This document shows, piece by piece, positions 18,381-27,025 of a stretch of 64,000 nt of DNA. The translations under genes and the position numbers were made by a program. Under the pieces are notes generated by a model, which had not been told where the DNA came from, did no database searches, and was given only the letters and a program-made list of their open reading frames with translations. Every line of letters starts with the position of its first letter. Positions within the stretch are counted from its first letter, which is position 1. The DNA comes from Mesobacillus subterraneus. Lineage in GTDB: Bacteria > Bacillota > Bacilli > Bacillales > Cytobacillaceae. The stretch is from positions 62,001 through 126,000 of the forward strand of contig NZ_JAMBOF010000009.1 in assembly GCF_023715485.1 (NCBI RefSeq), given 5' to 3'.

Positions 18381-21300
18381 TTACGATTTAACAAGCTCCT
18401 TCGATTCCTCAAGCCGGACCGAAACAAGCTTAGACACTCCTGATTCCTGCATCGTTACACCATAAAGGACATCTGCCTCTTCCATTGTACCTTTGCGGTG
18501 GGTAATCACGATGAATTGTGTTTCAGCGCTGTATTTTTTCAAATACTGGCTGAATCGATATACGTTCGCTTCATCCAGGGCCGCTTCTACTTCATCGAGG
18601 ATGCAGAATGGCACAGGGCGGACCTTCAAGATGGAGAACAGCAGCGCAATCGCAGTCAACGCACGCTCACCACCAGACAACAGTCCCAGATTTTGCAGCT
18701 TCTTTCCAGGTGGCTGAGCGACAATTTCGACCCCCGTATTCAGCAGGTCATCAGGCTGTGTCAGCTTCAAATCTGCCCTGCCTCCGCCAAACAGCGCCTG
18801 GAATACTGATTCAAAGTGGGAGCGGATCGCTGTGAAGGTCTGTTCAAAACGTTTTTTCATTTCTATATCCATTTCCTCAATTACTAGGAAAAGGGTATCT
18901 TTCGCTTCTTGAAGGTCGTTTTTTTGCTCTAGCAAGAATTCATATCGTTCTGATACGCGCTCATACTCATCAATCGCTCCAAGGTTTACTGTCCCAAGTT
19001 CTTCGATAGCGAGTTTAATCAGCTTTACCTTTCTTCTTGCTTCATCCGCTGGAATTGTCAGCGGGTATTGCTCTTTTGCTGCTTCATAGGATAGCAAGTA
19101 TTCCTCTCGAAGATGAGCAAGCTTATTGTCTAGTTCGACATCGAGCCTGTTAAGCTTCACCTCTTCATCCTTGAGGACTTCATTGACACCTTTAAGTAGT
19201 CTTCTTAATTCCTTTGATTCCAGCTCCTGGTCCTCTAGCTTGTTCTGGAGCTGGAGGCGCTCTTCCCTTCTTGAAGAAATCAGGTTAAGAGTCTCATTTT
19301 TATCCTGCAGCTTTCTTTTCGCTGCTTCTTCCAGCTGCATTTCCCCAGAAGAACTGTCCGTCATTTCAGATGAAAGAAGTGACAAATCTTCTTTCAGGAC
19401 TTCCAGCTTCTTAGACTGTTCGTCTGCCTGAATAATTGCTGAATCCAATTTTTCCTTCGCGTTGGAGTGCTGTTCCTTTTTGGCTGCGAGATTGATTTTT
19501 AAATCGCTGATTCCGGAAACCAGGGTGTCCTTTGAGGTAGAATTCGAGTTTTTCAGCTCAGTCAGCCGGGTTATTTCCTTGTCAAATTCCACTAGGTCCT
19601 CCTGGTACTTGACTAGCAAACCAGTTAGATCCTGCAACCTTGCTTTTAGTTTTTCTTTATCGGAATCCAGCTGGGTCTTTTCAGAATCATATACTGACAA
19701 ACGCTCATTAATGTTTTTCTGCTCGATCTCTACTTCTCGCAAATCACCTTTTAACGTTTGCTGATTCAGACGGAGATCCTCACCTTTTTTACGCAAGACC
19801 TCAAGCTTTGTTTCTGTCGCTTGCACGTCTGCTTTCAATGATTTCACCCGGGTTTCAAGCAAGCCTGTTTTTTCTTCCATCTCAGCAAGCTTTTTGGTCA
19901 AATCCTCGAGCTCTCCCTTACGACTTAGCAGCGAGGAAGATTTTTGCTTCACTGCACCACCAGTCATCGACCCTCCAGAATTGACGACATCCCCTTCAAG
20001 AGTTACAATCCTGCTGCGATATTGGAGGATTCTCGCAATTTCGTTCGCACCTTTCAGATCCCTGGCCACGACTATATTGCCAAGTAAGCTTTTTACGACA
20101 TCAGCGTACTTTTGATCAAATTGAATCAAATCTGCAGCTGTGCCGATAAACGAACCATGGCCTGAAAGCAAGACAAGCTGTGAAGAAGCCAGGTATTTCC
20201 CTTTTATAATGCTTAGTGGAAGGAAGGTTGCCCTGCCCAAAGATTTTTGCTTAAGAAACTGTATTGCGGCTCTCGCATTCTCTTCGGTTTGGACGACAAT
20301 ATGCTGCATCGCGCCGCCAAGAGCGGTTTCAATAGCAGTTTCATATTGTTTAGGCACGGAGATAAGCTCTGCAATTGCCCCTTCGATTCCTTCGAGGCGG
20401 CCATCCCTGGCTTTCAAAACCTCTTTTACGCCTTGGAAAAACCCTGAATAATCCTCTTCCATCTCCTCAAGCATTTCTTTCTTTGATTTAGCCTGCTGCA
20501 GAAACTGGTAAGCTTGATAGAGTGTTGTTTCTTGTTTTTGATAGTTGTTTTTTAACGATTCAAGTTTTTTCTGTTCGGCAAAATAGAGCCTAGTCTGTTC
20601 CTCAAGCTCATTCTGTGATGCAGCAACCTTATTCTCGATTTCTGCTTTTTTTTCGTTGATCTCATCTCGAACAGACACGTAACGGTCATTTTCATGATCG
20701 AGTCTTGAAACTTTCGCAAGTTGCTGTTGGAGCTGCTGCTCGATATAATTTTTTTCATTTTTGGCGCCTGCCTGCTGATTCAGCACCTCAATGTAATCAC
20801 TCTTGATTGAATCAATCTTAAGTTCAACATCCTCGCTGTACAGCTTCATCTGTTCCTGTTTTTCTTGTAGCTCTTTTTGAAGACCAGCAGCCTCACTTGC
20901 TAGCGTTGCGGCAGTCTTTTCATATTCGTCCTTCTGCTTTTCAAGCTGAATGATTGATAAGGTAAGCTCCTCGATATTTTTCTCAAGCTGCCCCTTATTC
21001 TGGGATGCATTCTTCTTACGCTCCTTCAGAACCTCTCTTCTGCCTTCGAGTTTTTCGAGTTCCTCACTGGCATGCAGCAAAACATTTTGGAGATCACTTA
21101 CTGATTCATCAAGGGCCGTAAGCTGGTCTCGCATTTTTTCAATTTCTGCTTCTTTTTTCTGAAGGATAGCTGATTGCTTAATTTCATCTTCTTTATGTTG
21201 ATCCAGCTGTTTGGAAAGCTGTTCCCAGCGTCCATGCAGATCCTCTATTTCATATGCAGTCAGGGCTACTTCAATTTTTTCCAGCTCTTCCTTCTGCTGA

Positions 21301-21947
21301 AGATAGTCCTTTGCGATTGAAGCCTGGATTTTTAAAGGTTCAACCTGGACCTCCAGCTCATGGATGATATCCGTGACCCTGTTCAAGTTCTCCTGGGTTT
21401 CGAAAAGCTTGCTTTCCGCTTTCTTCTTGCGCGATTTATACTTTAACACGCCTGCAGCTTCTTCGAAAATCGTCCTGCGGTCTTCTGGCTTGCTGTTAAG
21501 GATTTCTTCAACCCTGCCCTGGCTGATGATCGAAAATGCTTCACGGCCAAGTCCAGAATCCATGAATAAATCGACTATATCCTTCAGCCTGCAATTCTGC
21601 TTATTTATTAAATATTCACTGTCACCAGAACGGTAGACACGCCTTGTTACGCTAACTTCATTGTAATCAAGCGGCAATGACTGGTCTTCATTATCAAGCG
21701 TGAGTGTTACCTCCGCAAAATTCAGAGGCTTTCTCGAGTCGCTGCCCGCAAAAATGATATCCTCCATTTTCGCTCCTCGCAGCGATTTGGCGGATTGTTC
21801 CCCCAAGACCCAGCGGATGGAATCCGTAATATTGCTTTTTCCGCTTCCATTGGGCCCGACAACTGCGGTCACACCAGGAACAAATTCTACAGAAATCCTC
21901 TCTGCAAAGGATTTAAAGCCGACCACATCTAATCGTTTTAAAAACAA
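18381..21947 (-). CDS. smc: Chromosome partition protein SMC
   Basis: Condensin ATPase that with ScpA and ScpB organises and segregates the chromosome. The 1188-residue protein has Walker A GPNGSGKSN (31-39) at the N-terminus and two long coiled coils (about 170-500 and 680-1000). The hinge between them includes GALGGAMQH-like and GRATFLPL motifs. The C-terminal head holds the signature LSGGERALTAIA and Walker B PFCILDEVEAALDEAN. The start is TTG at 21947 with GGGAGAG close upstream, giving the family N-terminus FLKRLDVVGFKSFAERI. Length matches B. subtilis SMC. Confidence 0.98.
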   Translation of the reverse strand: MFLKRLDVVGFKSFAERISVEFVPGVTAVVGPNGSGKSNITDSIRWVLGEQSAKSLRGAKMEDIIFAGSDSRKPLNFAEVTLTLDNEDQSLPLDYNEVSVTRRVYRSGDSEYLINKQNCRLKDIVDLFMDSGLGREAFSIISQGRVEEILNSKPEDRRTIFEEAAGVLKYKSRKKKAESKLFETQENLNRVTDIIHELEVQVEPLKIQASIAKDYLQQKEELEKIEVALTAYEIEDLHGRWEQLSKQLDQHKEDEIKQSAILQKKEAEIEKMRDQLTALDESVSDLQNVLLHASEELEKLEGRREVLKERKKNASQNKGQLEKNIEELTLSIIQLEKQKDEYEKTAATLASEAAGLQKELQEKQEQMKLYSEDVELKIDSIKSDYIEVLNQQAGAKNEKNYIEQQLQQQLAKVSRLDHENDRYVSVRDEINEKKAEIENKVAASQNELEEQTRLYFAEQKKLESLKNNYQKQETTLYQAYQFLQQAKSKKEMLEEMEEDYSGFFQGVKEVLKARDGRLEGIEGAIAELISVPKQYETAIETALGGAMQHIVVQTEENARAAIQFLKQKSLGRATFLPLSIIKGKYLASSQLVLLSGHGSFIGTAADLIQFDQKYADVVKSLLGNIVVARDLKGANEIARILQYRSRIVTLEGDVVNSGGSMTGGAVKQKSSSLLSRKGELEDLTKKLAEMEEKTGLLETRVKSLKADVQATETKLEVLRKKGEDLRLNQQTLKGDLREVEIEQKNINERLSVYDSEKTQLDSDKEKLKARLQDLTGLLVKYQEDLVEFDKEITRLTELKNSNSTSKDTLVSGISDLKINLAAKKEQHSNAKEKLDSAIIQADEQSKKLEVLKEDLSLLSSEMTDSSSGEMQLEEAAKRKLQDKNETLNLISSRREERLQLQNKLEDQELESKELRRLLKGVNEVLKDEEVKLNRLDVELDNKLAHLREEYLLSYEAAKEQYPLTIPADEARRKVKLIKLAIEELGTVNLGAIDEYERVSERYEFLLEQKNDLQEAKDTLFLVIEEMDIEMKKRFEQTFTAIRSHFESVFQALFGGGRADLKLTQPDDLLNTGVEIVAQPPGKKLQNLGLLSGGERALTAIALLFSILKVRPVPFCILDEVEAALDEANVYRFSQYLKKYSAETQFIVITHRKGTMEEADVLYGVTMQESGVSKLVSVRLEESKELVKS

Positions 21948-22018
21948 TATTGCTCTCCCTTTCCAGTTATACTTTTTCTAAGGTGTTATGGTTGTAAACC
22001 GGAACCAATTGAACTTGC

Positions 22019-22786
22019 TTACTTATTTTCCTGTTCCGCCACAGCTTCCATGTGAGATTTCAACTTTTCAAGGGCCATCTGTGCAGCGTGCTGCTCTGCT
22101 TCTTTCTTGGAACGTCCCATTCCTGTCCCAAGCTCTTCCCCGTTTAAATAAACTCTGGATTCAAATTCCCGGCTATGCGCCGGACCAATTTCCTTTAGGA
22201 TCCGGTATTCAAGAGAACCAGCGCCATCCCGTTGAACAAGCTCCTGAAGCTGGCTTTTAAAATCCATCACATGAGAAAAAGCACCGGCATTAATCTTCGG
22301 AAACACAATTTCTTCAAGAAAAGTAGTGACTGTTTCAATCCCCTTATCAAGATACAAAGCACCGATGAATGCCTCAAAAACATCTGCCAGCAGAGCAGGC
22401 CTTGTACGGCCGCCTGTCATTTCTTCTCCCTTGCCGAGCAATACTAGCTCGCCAAAAGTCAATTCGTTGGCGAATGCAACAAGGGATGGCTCACAAACTA
22501 CAGCAGCCCGAAGCTTCGTCAGCTCTCCTTCGCTCATCATCGGATATTTCTTAAATAAGAATTGTGATACAGTCAGCTCCAATACAGCGTCTCCTAAAAA
22601 CTCAAGCCTCTCATTATCTTCGTGAGGCTTCCTGCGATGCTCATTCACATATGATGAATGTGTAAAGGCTTGTTTTAACAGCCTTTCACTTTCAAAATGA
22701 ATACCAATCCTGTCCTGGAATTCTTTGAATTTATTTTCCTTTGCGCGGATATTCTTTTTTTCTCTTTCTCTTCCATTGTTGCGCAT
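22019..22786 (-). CDS. rnc: Ribonuclease III
   Basis: Double-strand-specific endonuclease for rRNA and mRNA processing. The 255-residue protein has the catalytic signature [14 protein letters not shown] and the acidic [13 protein letters not shown], followed by a double-stranded RNA-binding domain ([11 protein letters not shown] to the C-terminus). I choose ATG 22786, eight bases after AAGGTGG. A TTG at 22807 would include that site in the coding region. It precedes smc by 71 bases. Confidence 0.96.
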   Translation of the reverse strand: MRNNGREREKKNIRAKENKFKEFQDRIGIHFESERLLKQAFTHSSYVNEHRRKPHEDNERLEFLGDAVLELTVSQFLFKKYPMMSEGELTKLRAAVVCEPSLVAFANELTFGELVLLGKGEEMTGGRTRPALLADVFEAFIGALYLDKGIETVTTFLEEIVFPKINAGAFSHVMDFKSQLQELVQRDGAGSLEYRILKEIGPAHSREFESRVYLNGEELGTGMGRSKKEAEQHAAQMALEKLKSHMEAVAEQENK

Positions 22787-22844
22787 GCTATATTCCACCT
22801 TGCTCAAAATTTACAGCTTTATCGGTTAAGCCTCATTAAACTCC

Positions 22845-22861
22845 AATGTTGATTTTCGCTC
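22845..22861. repeat. Possible end of a dispersed repeat
   Basis: ATGTTGATTTTCGCTCC differs by one or two bases from the left end of the element at 43141-43426 (CTGTTGATTTTCGTTCC). The rest of that element is not recognisable here, so this would be a deleted copy. Confidence 0.3.
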
Positions 22862-23119
22862 CAATAATCAGAGCTGCAAAATCATCAATGCCTTTTAGCA
22901 AAGCCTTCGCATAGTTTGCTGTTTAACCATATAGAGTCATTTTTCATGTTTGCTCTTATCAATAGGGTCTATAAAGTCTGAATCAAAACATCTTTTCAAA
23001 GTATCCTTTTTAACAGACTACTAACAGTTTACAAAAAAAAACGCCTATAAAGCAAAAAAACTTCAATAATTCCAGGAGATTACTTGAAGCGGTCCAAATC
23101 CAGGCAGTATTTTTTACAG

Positions 23120-23153
23120 AAGAAAGCCCCGTTTTATTAAAAACGGAGCTTCT
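23120..23153 (-). terminator. Terminator after acpP
   Basis: Stem AGAAGCTCCGTTTT / AAAACGGGGCTTTCT with one wobble pair and an AT loop, 16 bases after the acpP stop. The tail (CTTTCTTCTG) is U-rich but not a clean run. Confidence 0.7.
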
Positions 23154-23168
23154 CAGAAAATCCAACAG

Positions 23169-23402
23169 TTATACTTGGCTATTTATGTAATTCACAGCGT
23201 CACCAACTGAAGCGATTTTTTCAGCATCATCATCAGAAATTTCCATGTTGAACTCGTCTTCCAATTCCATTACCAATTCAACAACATCAAGGGAATCAGC
23301 ACCAAGGTCATCTTTAAAAGATGCTTCCAAAGTTACTTGAGATTCATCTACTCCCAAACGGTCAACAATGATTTTTGTTACACGTTCTAAAACATCTGCC
23401 AT
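23169..23402 (-). CDS. acpP: Acyl carrier protein
   Basis: Carries growing acyl chains on a phosphopantetheine arm during fatty acid and phospholipid synthesis. The 77-residue acidic protein has the attachment serine Ser37 in [16 protein letters not shown]. The ATG has GGGGAGGTG upstream and a TATAAT box just before that. Separated from fabG by 96 bases, so it can be made from its own promoter at a higher level than the rest of the fapR group. Confidence 0.98.
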   Translation of the reverse strand: MADVLERVTKIIVDRLGVDESQVTLEASFKDDLGADSLDVVELVMELEDEFNMEISDDDAEKIASVGDAVNYINSQV

Positions 23403-23425
23403 GCTCGTTCACCTCCCCTCAAGCA

Positions 23426-23454
23426 ATTATAGATGATTTCTCTTAATTAATAAA
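23426..23454 (-). promoter_or_regulatory. Probable acpP promoter
   Basis: A perfect -10 TATAAT (23426-23431) on the minus strand with a weak TTTATT -35 at 17-base spacing. The predicted transcript has a short leader of roughly 15-20 bases. Confidence 0.5.
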
Positions 23455-23498
23455 TGGCTGACTGCTTATTTCGTGAACTTTATGGTTTTCACCATAAA

Positions 23499-24242
23499 CT
23501 ACATTACCATTCCGCCATCTACATGAAGAGTTTGCCCAGTCATATAACTGCTGTCCTCAGATGCAAGGAAGACCACAGTCCTGGCGATATCTTTAGGGTC
23601 CCCGAAGCGCGCAAGCGGGATTTGCTTCAGCATTTCCGCTTTAACTTCCTCATTCAATTTATCTGTCATATCTGTGGTGATAAAGCCTGGCGCAATGGCA
23701 TTCACTGTGATTCCTCTGGAGGAAAGCTCCTTCGCTGCCGTCTTAGTAAGTCCGATCACTCCTGATTTTGCCGCGACATAGTTTGCCTGTCCTGCGTTTC
23801 CGCTTACTCCTACGATTGAAGAGATATTGACGATTCTTCCGCTGCGCTGCTTCATCATCTGCCTTGTCACAGCCTTTGTACAAAGGAAAACACCTTTAAG
23901 GTTGATATTGATAACATCATCCCATTCGGATTCTTTCATCCTCATCAATAGATTATCCTTTGTTATACCCGCATTATTGACAAGTATGTCTAGTTTACCG
24001 AACCGTTCCACAGTTTCTTTAACCATATCAGTGACAGAGTCTGAGTTTGAGACATCAGCCTGTATGGCAAAAGCATCTCGGCCCATCGCTTTTATCTCAT
24101 CAACCAATTCCAGTGCTTTTGCTTCGCTTCCTGCATAATTGACCGCCACTGAAGCACCTTCCCTGGCGAGTTCAAATGCGATTTCACGGCCGATTCCTCG
24201 GGAGGCACCTGTTACGAGCGCCACTTTTCCTTCTAGTCTCAT
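23499..24242 (-). CDS. fabG: 3-oxoacyl-[acyl-carrier-protein] reductase
   Basis: NADPH-dependent reductase of the fatty acid elongation cycle. The 247-residue short-chain dehydrogenase has the cofactor motif TGASRGIG (11-18), NNAG (89-92) and the catalytic triad Ser142, Tyr155, Lys159 in NYVAAKSG. The ATG overlaps the fabD stop by four bases, so translation is coupled. Length is standard. Confidence 0.98.
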   Translation of the reverse strand: MRLEGKVALVTGASRGIGREIAFELAREGASVAVNYAGSEAKALELVDEIKAMGRDAFAIQADVSNSDSVTDMVKETVERFGKLDILVNNAGITKDNLLMRMKESEWDDVININLKGVFLCTKAVTRQMMKQRSGRIVNISSIVGVSGNAGQANYVAAKSGVIGLTKTAAKELSSRGITVNAIAPGFITTDMTDKLNEEVKAEMLKQIPLARFGDPKDIARTVVFLASEDSSYMTGQTLHVDGGMVM

Positions 24243-25186
24243 TCCTTCTCCTCCTTTAATGCTGCAACTGCTGCTTCACAAGTTTCTGCATCATAGATTG
24301 CGAATGTCCTTGCTGAGCGATCGACTTTTTTTACCAGCCCCGAAAGGACTTTTCCTGGACCGATTTCTATGAATGTATCTACGCCAAGCTCAAGCATTTT
24401 AGCGACTGAATCCTCCCATAAAACTGGAGAATAAAGCTGCTCTATCAGCCTGTTTTTGATTTCGGCTGCATCTTTCATCGGTTCTGCTGTTACATTGCCG
24501 ATTACCGGTACTGCTGCATCCATCAGCGAAATGCTGTCAAGTACAGCTTCGAACCTCTCAGCTGCCGGCTTCATCAGCGAGGAATGGAACGGACCGCTGA
24601 CATCAAGCGGGATAACCCTTTTCGCGCCAGCTTCCTTTGCTTTTATTGAAGCTTCCTCCACTCCTTTTTTCGAACCCGAAATAACGATTTGTCCAGGACA
24701 ATTAAGATTAGCTAACTGAACAGGATTTCCTTCTGCTGAAACTGTCTCTGTTACATCCATCAGCTTATCGCGGTCCATCCCCAGAACAGCAGCCATCGTC
24801 CCTTCTCCATTAGGGACAGCCTCTTCCATGAGCTCTCCGCGTTTGCGGACAGCATATACAGCATCCTCAAACGAAATGGATCCTGCAGCAACTAGAGCAG
24901 TATATTCACCCAGGCTGTGGCCAGCAGTAAAATCTGGTCTTATTCCAAACCGGCTGAAATAATTCAGGATTGCCATGCTTGTTGTCAGCAATGCTGGCTG
25001 AGCATTCGTAGTAAGCGTAAGTATATCCTGTGGGCCTTCGAAAATCAGGCTGCTTAAGCTTTCTCCTAGAACCTCATCAGCTTTTTTAAAAGTTTCAGAG
25101 ACTGACTGGTCGTCAGCAGCAAGAGCTTGTCCCATCCCTGCTGACTGTGACCCCTGCCCAGGAAACAAAAACGCAATTTTCCCCAT
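24239..25186 (-). CDS. fabD: Malonyl-CoA:ACP transacylase
   Basis: Transfers malonyl groups from CoA to acyl carrier protein, supplying extender units. The 315-residue protein starts [16 protein letters not shown] and has the nucleophile Ser91 in GHSLGEY and the catalytic histidine in GPFHSSLM. The ATG has AAAGGGG upstream. Gene order fapR-plsX-fabD-fabG-acpP is that of the B. subtilis FapR-controlled operon. Confidence 0.98.
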   Translation of the reverse strand: MGKIAFLFPGQGSQSAGMGQALAADDQSVSETFKKADEVLGESLSSLIFEGPQDILTLTTNAQPALLTTSMAILNYFSRFGIRPDFTAGHSLGEYTALVAAGSISFEDAVYAVRKRGELMEEAVPNGEGTMAAVLGMDRDKLMDVTETVSAEGNPVQLANLNCPGQIVISGSKKGVEEASIKAKEAGAKRVIPLDVSGPFHSSLMKPAAERFEAVLDSISLMDAAVPVIGNVTAEPMKDAAEIKNRLIEQLYSPVLWEDSVAKMLELGVDTFIEIGPGKVLSGLVKKVDRSARTFAIYDAETCEAAVAALKEEKE

Positions 25187-25258
25187 GAAAGATTCCCCTT
25201 TAACTCGTTTTTTTATATAAAGCCGGTTTCTCTTAGTAATAAATCAGTTTCGAAAGAG

Positions 25259-26257
25259 CTATAGTTGTACGCCTTCTCTTTTCTCAACTGCTGTTTTTAT
25301 TGTTCCGGAAACATCTTTTTCTACCATTTCCCTTGCCTGGCGGATCGAATTGAATATTGCGTTGGCGTCAGATGAACCGTGTGCTTTGATGACTGGAGCC
25401 TTTAGGCCAAACAATCCCGCACCGCCATATTCTGTATAATCCATTTTACTTTTTAGTACAGTGAGGTCAGGTTTCAGCACAGCTGCAGCCATCTTGCTTT
25501 TGAAGCTGGAAGTAAGTGCTGTTTTCAGCATTTTAAATACTGACATTGCCGTACCTTCAATTGTCTTCAGAACCATATTTCCGGTAAAGCCGTCGGCTAC
25601 GACAACATCTGCTGCTCCCTCTAGCAAATCCCTTGATTCTACATTTCCGATGAAATTGATATCTGCGTCTTTCAGCAAATCGTACGTATTTCTGACTAGT
25701 TCATTGCCTTTTTTTTCTTCTGTGCCGATATTCAGCAATCCTACACGCGGACGTGAGATGCCTCTTGCCTTCTCGCTGTATATCGATCCCATAATCGCGT
25801 ATTGGACGAGATGTTCAGGCTTAGCATCTGCGTTAGCTCCTACATCTAAAAGCAGAAAGCCTTCGCCGCCGATCGTCGGCAGTGTTGGTGCGAGTGCAGG
25901 TCGTTCAATCCCTTCAATACGGCCAACAACAAACAGCCCTGCCGCCATCAATGCTCCAGTATTACCAGCAGATATGCACGCATCAGCGTGTCCATCGGCA
26001 ACCTGCTGAGCAGCAAGCACCATTGAAGCTGTCTTCTTTCTCCGCACTGCCCTTACAGGTTCATCGGTAGCAAGGATCACTTCTTCAGTGTGAAGAATCT
26101 CTATCCGATCTTCACTCGTCAGATGCTCCCTGATTTTTTTCTCATCCCCTACAAGGACGATATGTATGTCATCATATTTTTCAATAGCTTTCATTGCTCC
26201 GAGCACGATTTCTTTAGGTGCATTGTCTCCGCCCATTGCATCTACTGCAAGCCTCAT
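25259..26257 (-). CDS. plsX: Phosphate acyltransferase PlsX
   Basis: Makes acyl-phosphate from acyl-ACP, the donor for PlsY in phospholipid synthesis. The 332-residue protein begins [18 protein letters not shown]. It has the typical [11 protein letters not shown] and [11 protein letters not shown] motifs. I prefer ATG 26257, which has TAAGGG about nine bases upstream and matches the usual N-terminus; ATG 26266 would overlap that site. It follows fapR closely and is presumably co-transcribed under the FapR operator. Confidence 0.96.
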   Translation of the reverse strand: MRLAVDAMGGDNAPKEIVLGAMKAIEKYDDIHIVLVGDEKKIREHLTSEDRIEILHTEEVILATDEPVRAVRRKKTASMVLAAQQVADGHADACISAGNTGALMAAGLFVVGRIEGIERPALAPTLPTIGGEGFLLLDVGANADAKPEHLVQYAIMGSIYSEKARGISRPRVGLLNIGTEEKKGNELVRNTYDLLKDADINFIGNVESRDLLEGAADVVVADGFTGNMVLKTIEGTAMSVFKMLKTALTSSFKSKMAAAVLKPDLTVLKSKMDYTEYGGAGLFGLKAPVIKAHGSSDANAIFNSIRQAREMVEKDVSGTIKTAVEKREGVQL

Positions 26258-26269
26258 TTTTTTCATCCC

Positions 26270-26839
26270 TTACTTTTCATTTTTTGATCGGTACATTTCG
26301 AAGTCACCCTTAAAGACGAGCTCACTGTTCACATAGCTCATGACTTCAACAAGCGTCCGGCCATTGTCGCTGTCAATATGGATGACTCGAGCTTTGGCAA
26401 TAACCCTTTCACCCTCTTTTACCGATCTGGTAAACTGGATATTCGCTTTGGCGGTAAGAGCCAATTCATCGTTAATGACTGCCACCGCAAGGGAATTCGC
26501 CTGTGCGAATAAGTGGTGTCCCCGCGCTATTTTATTGCGTTTAAAAACATGTTCACTTTTTATATCAAGTAGCGAAATCGCACTTTTATCTAATTCAATA
26601 TCAATAATTTCTCCAATAACTTCTTCAAGCGGCAACGAACGGACTTCATCTTCAAAACGTTTTTCGGCAACGTTCTTTATTCTTTCCCTTAATTCAGGAA
26701 TCGATAATTCAAGTCTGTCCAGCCTGATCGTCTGGATACTGACTGCAAATTTATCAGCCAATTCTTCGTCGGTAATAAATGGATTTTCTTTTATCGTTTC
26801 AGTCAACATGGACTGTCGTTCTTTTTTATTGCGTTTCAT
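26270..26839 (-). CDS. fapR: Fatty acid and phospholipid synthesis repressor FapR
   Basis: Repressor whose DNA binding is released by malonyl-CoA. The 189-residue protein has an N-terminal DeoR-like helix-turn-helix ([20 protein letters not shown], about 23-42), a linker helix, and a C-terminal hotdog domain (about 80-189, with [17 protein letters not shown]) that binds the effector. The ATG lies eight bases after GGGCGGTG. Its own promoter carries a clear FapR-type operator, so autoregulation is expected. Confidence 0.97.
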   Translation of the reverse strand: MKRNKKERQSMLTETIKENPFITDEELADKFAVSIQTIRLDRLELSIPELRERIKNVAEKRFEDEVRSLPLEEVIGEIIDIELDKSAISLLDIKSEHVFKRNKIARGHHLFAQANSLAVAVINDELALTAKANIQFTRSVKEGERVIAKARVIHIDSDNGRTLVEVMSYVNSELVFKGDFEMYRSKNEK

Positions 26840-26859
26840 AAATCAAACACCGCCCGAGC

Positions 26860-26911
26860 TATTAAGACTAGGTACTAATAGTAGTATATATACAATGAAA
26901 AAAGATTGCAA
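26860..26911 (-). promoter_or_regulatory. fapR promoter with FapR operator
   Basis: On the minus strand TTGCAA (26906-26911), 17 bases, TATACT (26883-26888). Immediately downstream, over the expected start site, lies the 21-base near-palindrome 26860-26880 (TATTAGTACC, then TAGTCTTAATA). This closely matches the known FapR box with TTAGTACC as its core half. Strong evidence of repression by occlusion and of feedback control of the fapR-plsX-fabD-fabG unit. Confidence 0.85.
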
Positions 26912-26940
26912 GAAGAAATATAATAAGGTTGCTTCTTATA

Positions 26941-26980
26941 AAAACGAAGAAAGCAGATCCTCAAATGAATCTGCTCTTCT
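26941..26980 (-). terminator. Terminator after recG
   Basis: Stem GAAGAGCAGAT / ATCTGCTTTCTTC followed by GTTTTTAT on the minus strand, 46 bases after the recG stop. It separates recG from the fapR promoter. Confidence 0.8.
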
Positions 26981-27025
26981 GCATTCTATGATTCTCCCAA
27001 AAAAAACCTAACGGAATCAGGAAAA

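Larger units (their letters stand above)
22787..23168. other. Intergenic spacer rnc-acpP
   Basis: A 382-base AT-rich gap. It contains a 16-base match to a repeat end (22845-22861) and the acpP terminator (23120-23153). No gene is supported. Confidence 0.5.

Noticed and set aside
25461-27011. Long plus-strand frames opposite plsX (182 codons) and fapR (223 codons)
   Set aside because: Both lie over confidently assigned minus-strand genes, and one crosses the fapR promoter and operator. Their Ser-rich translations are typical of shadows.
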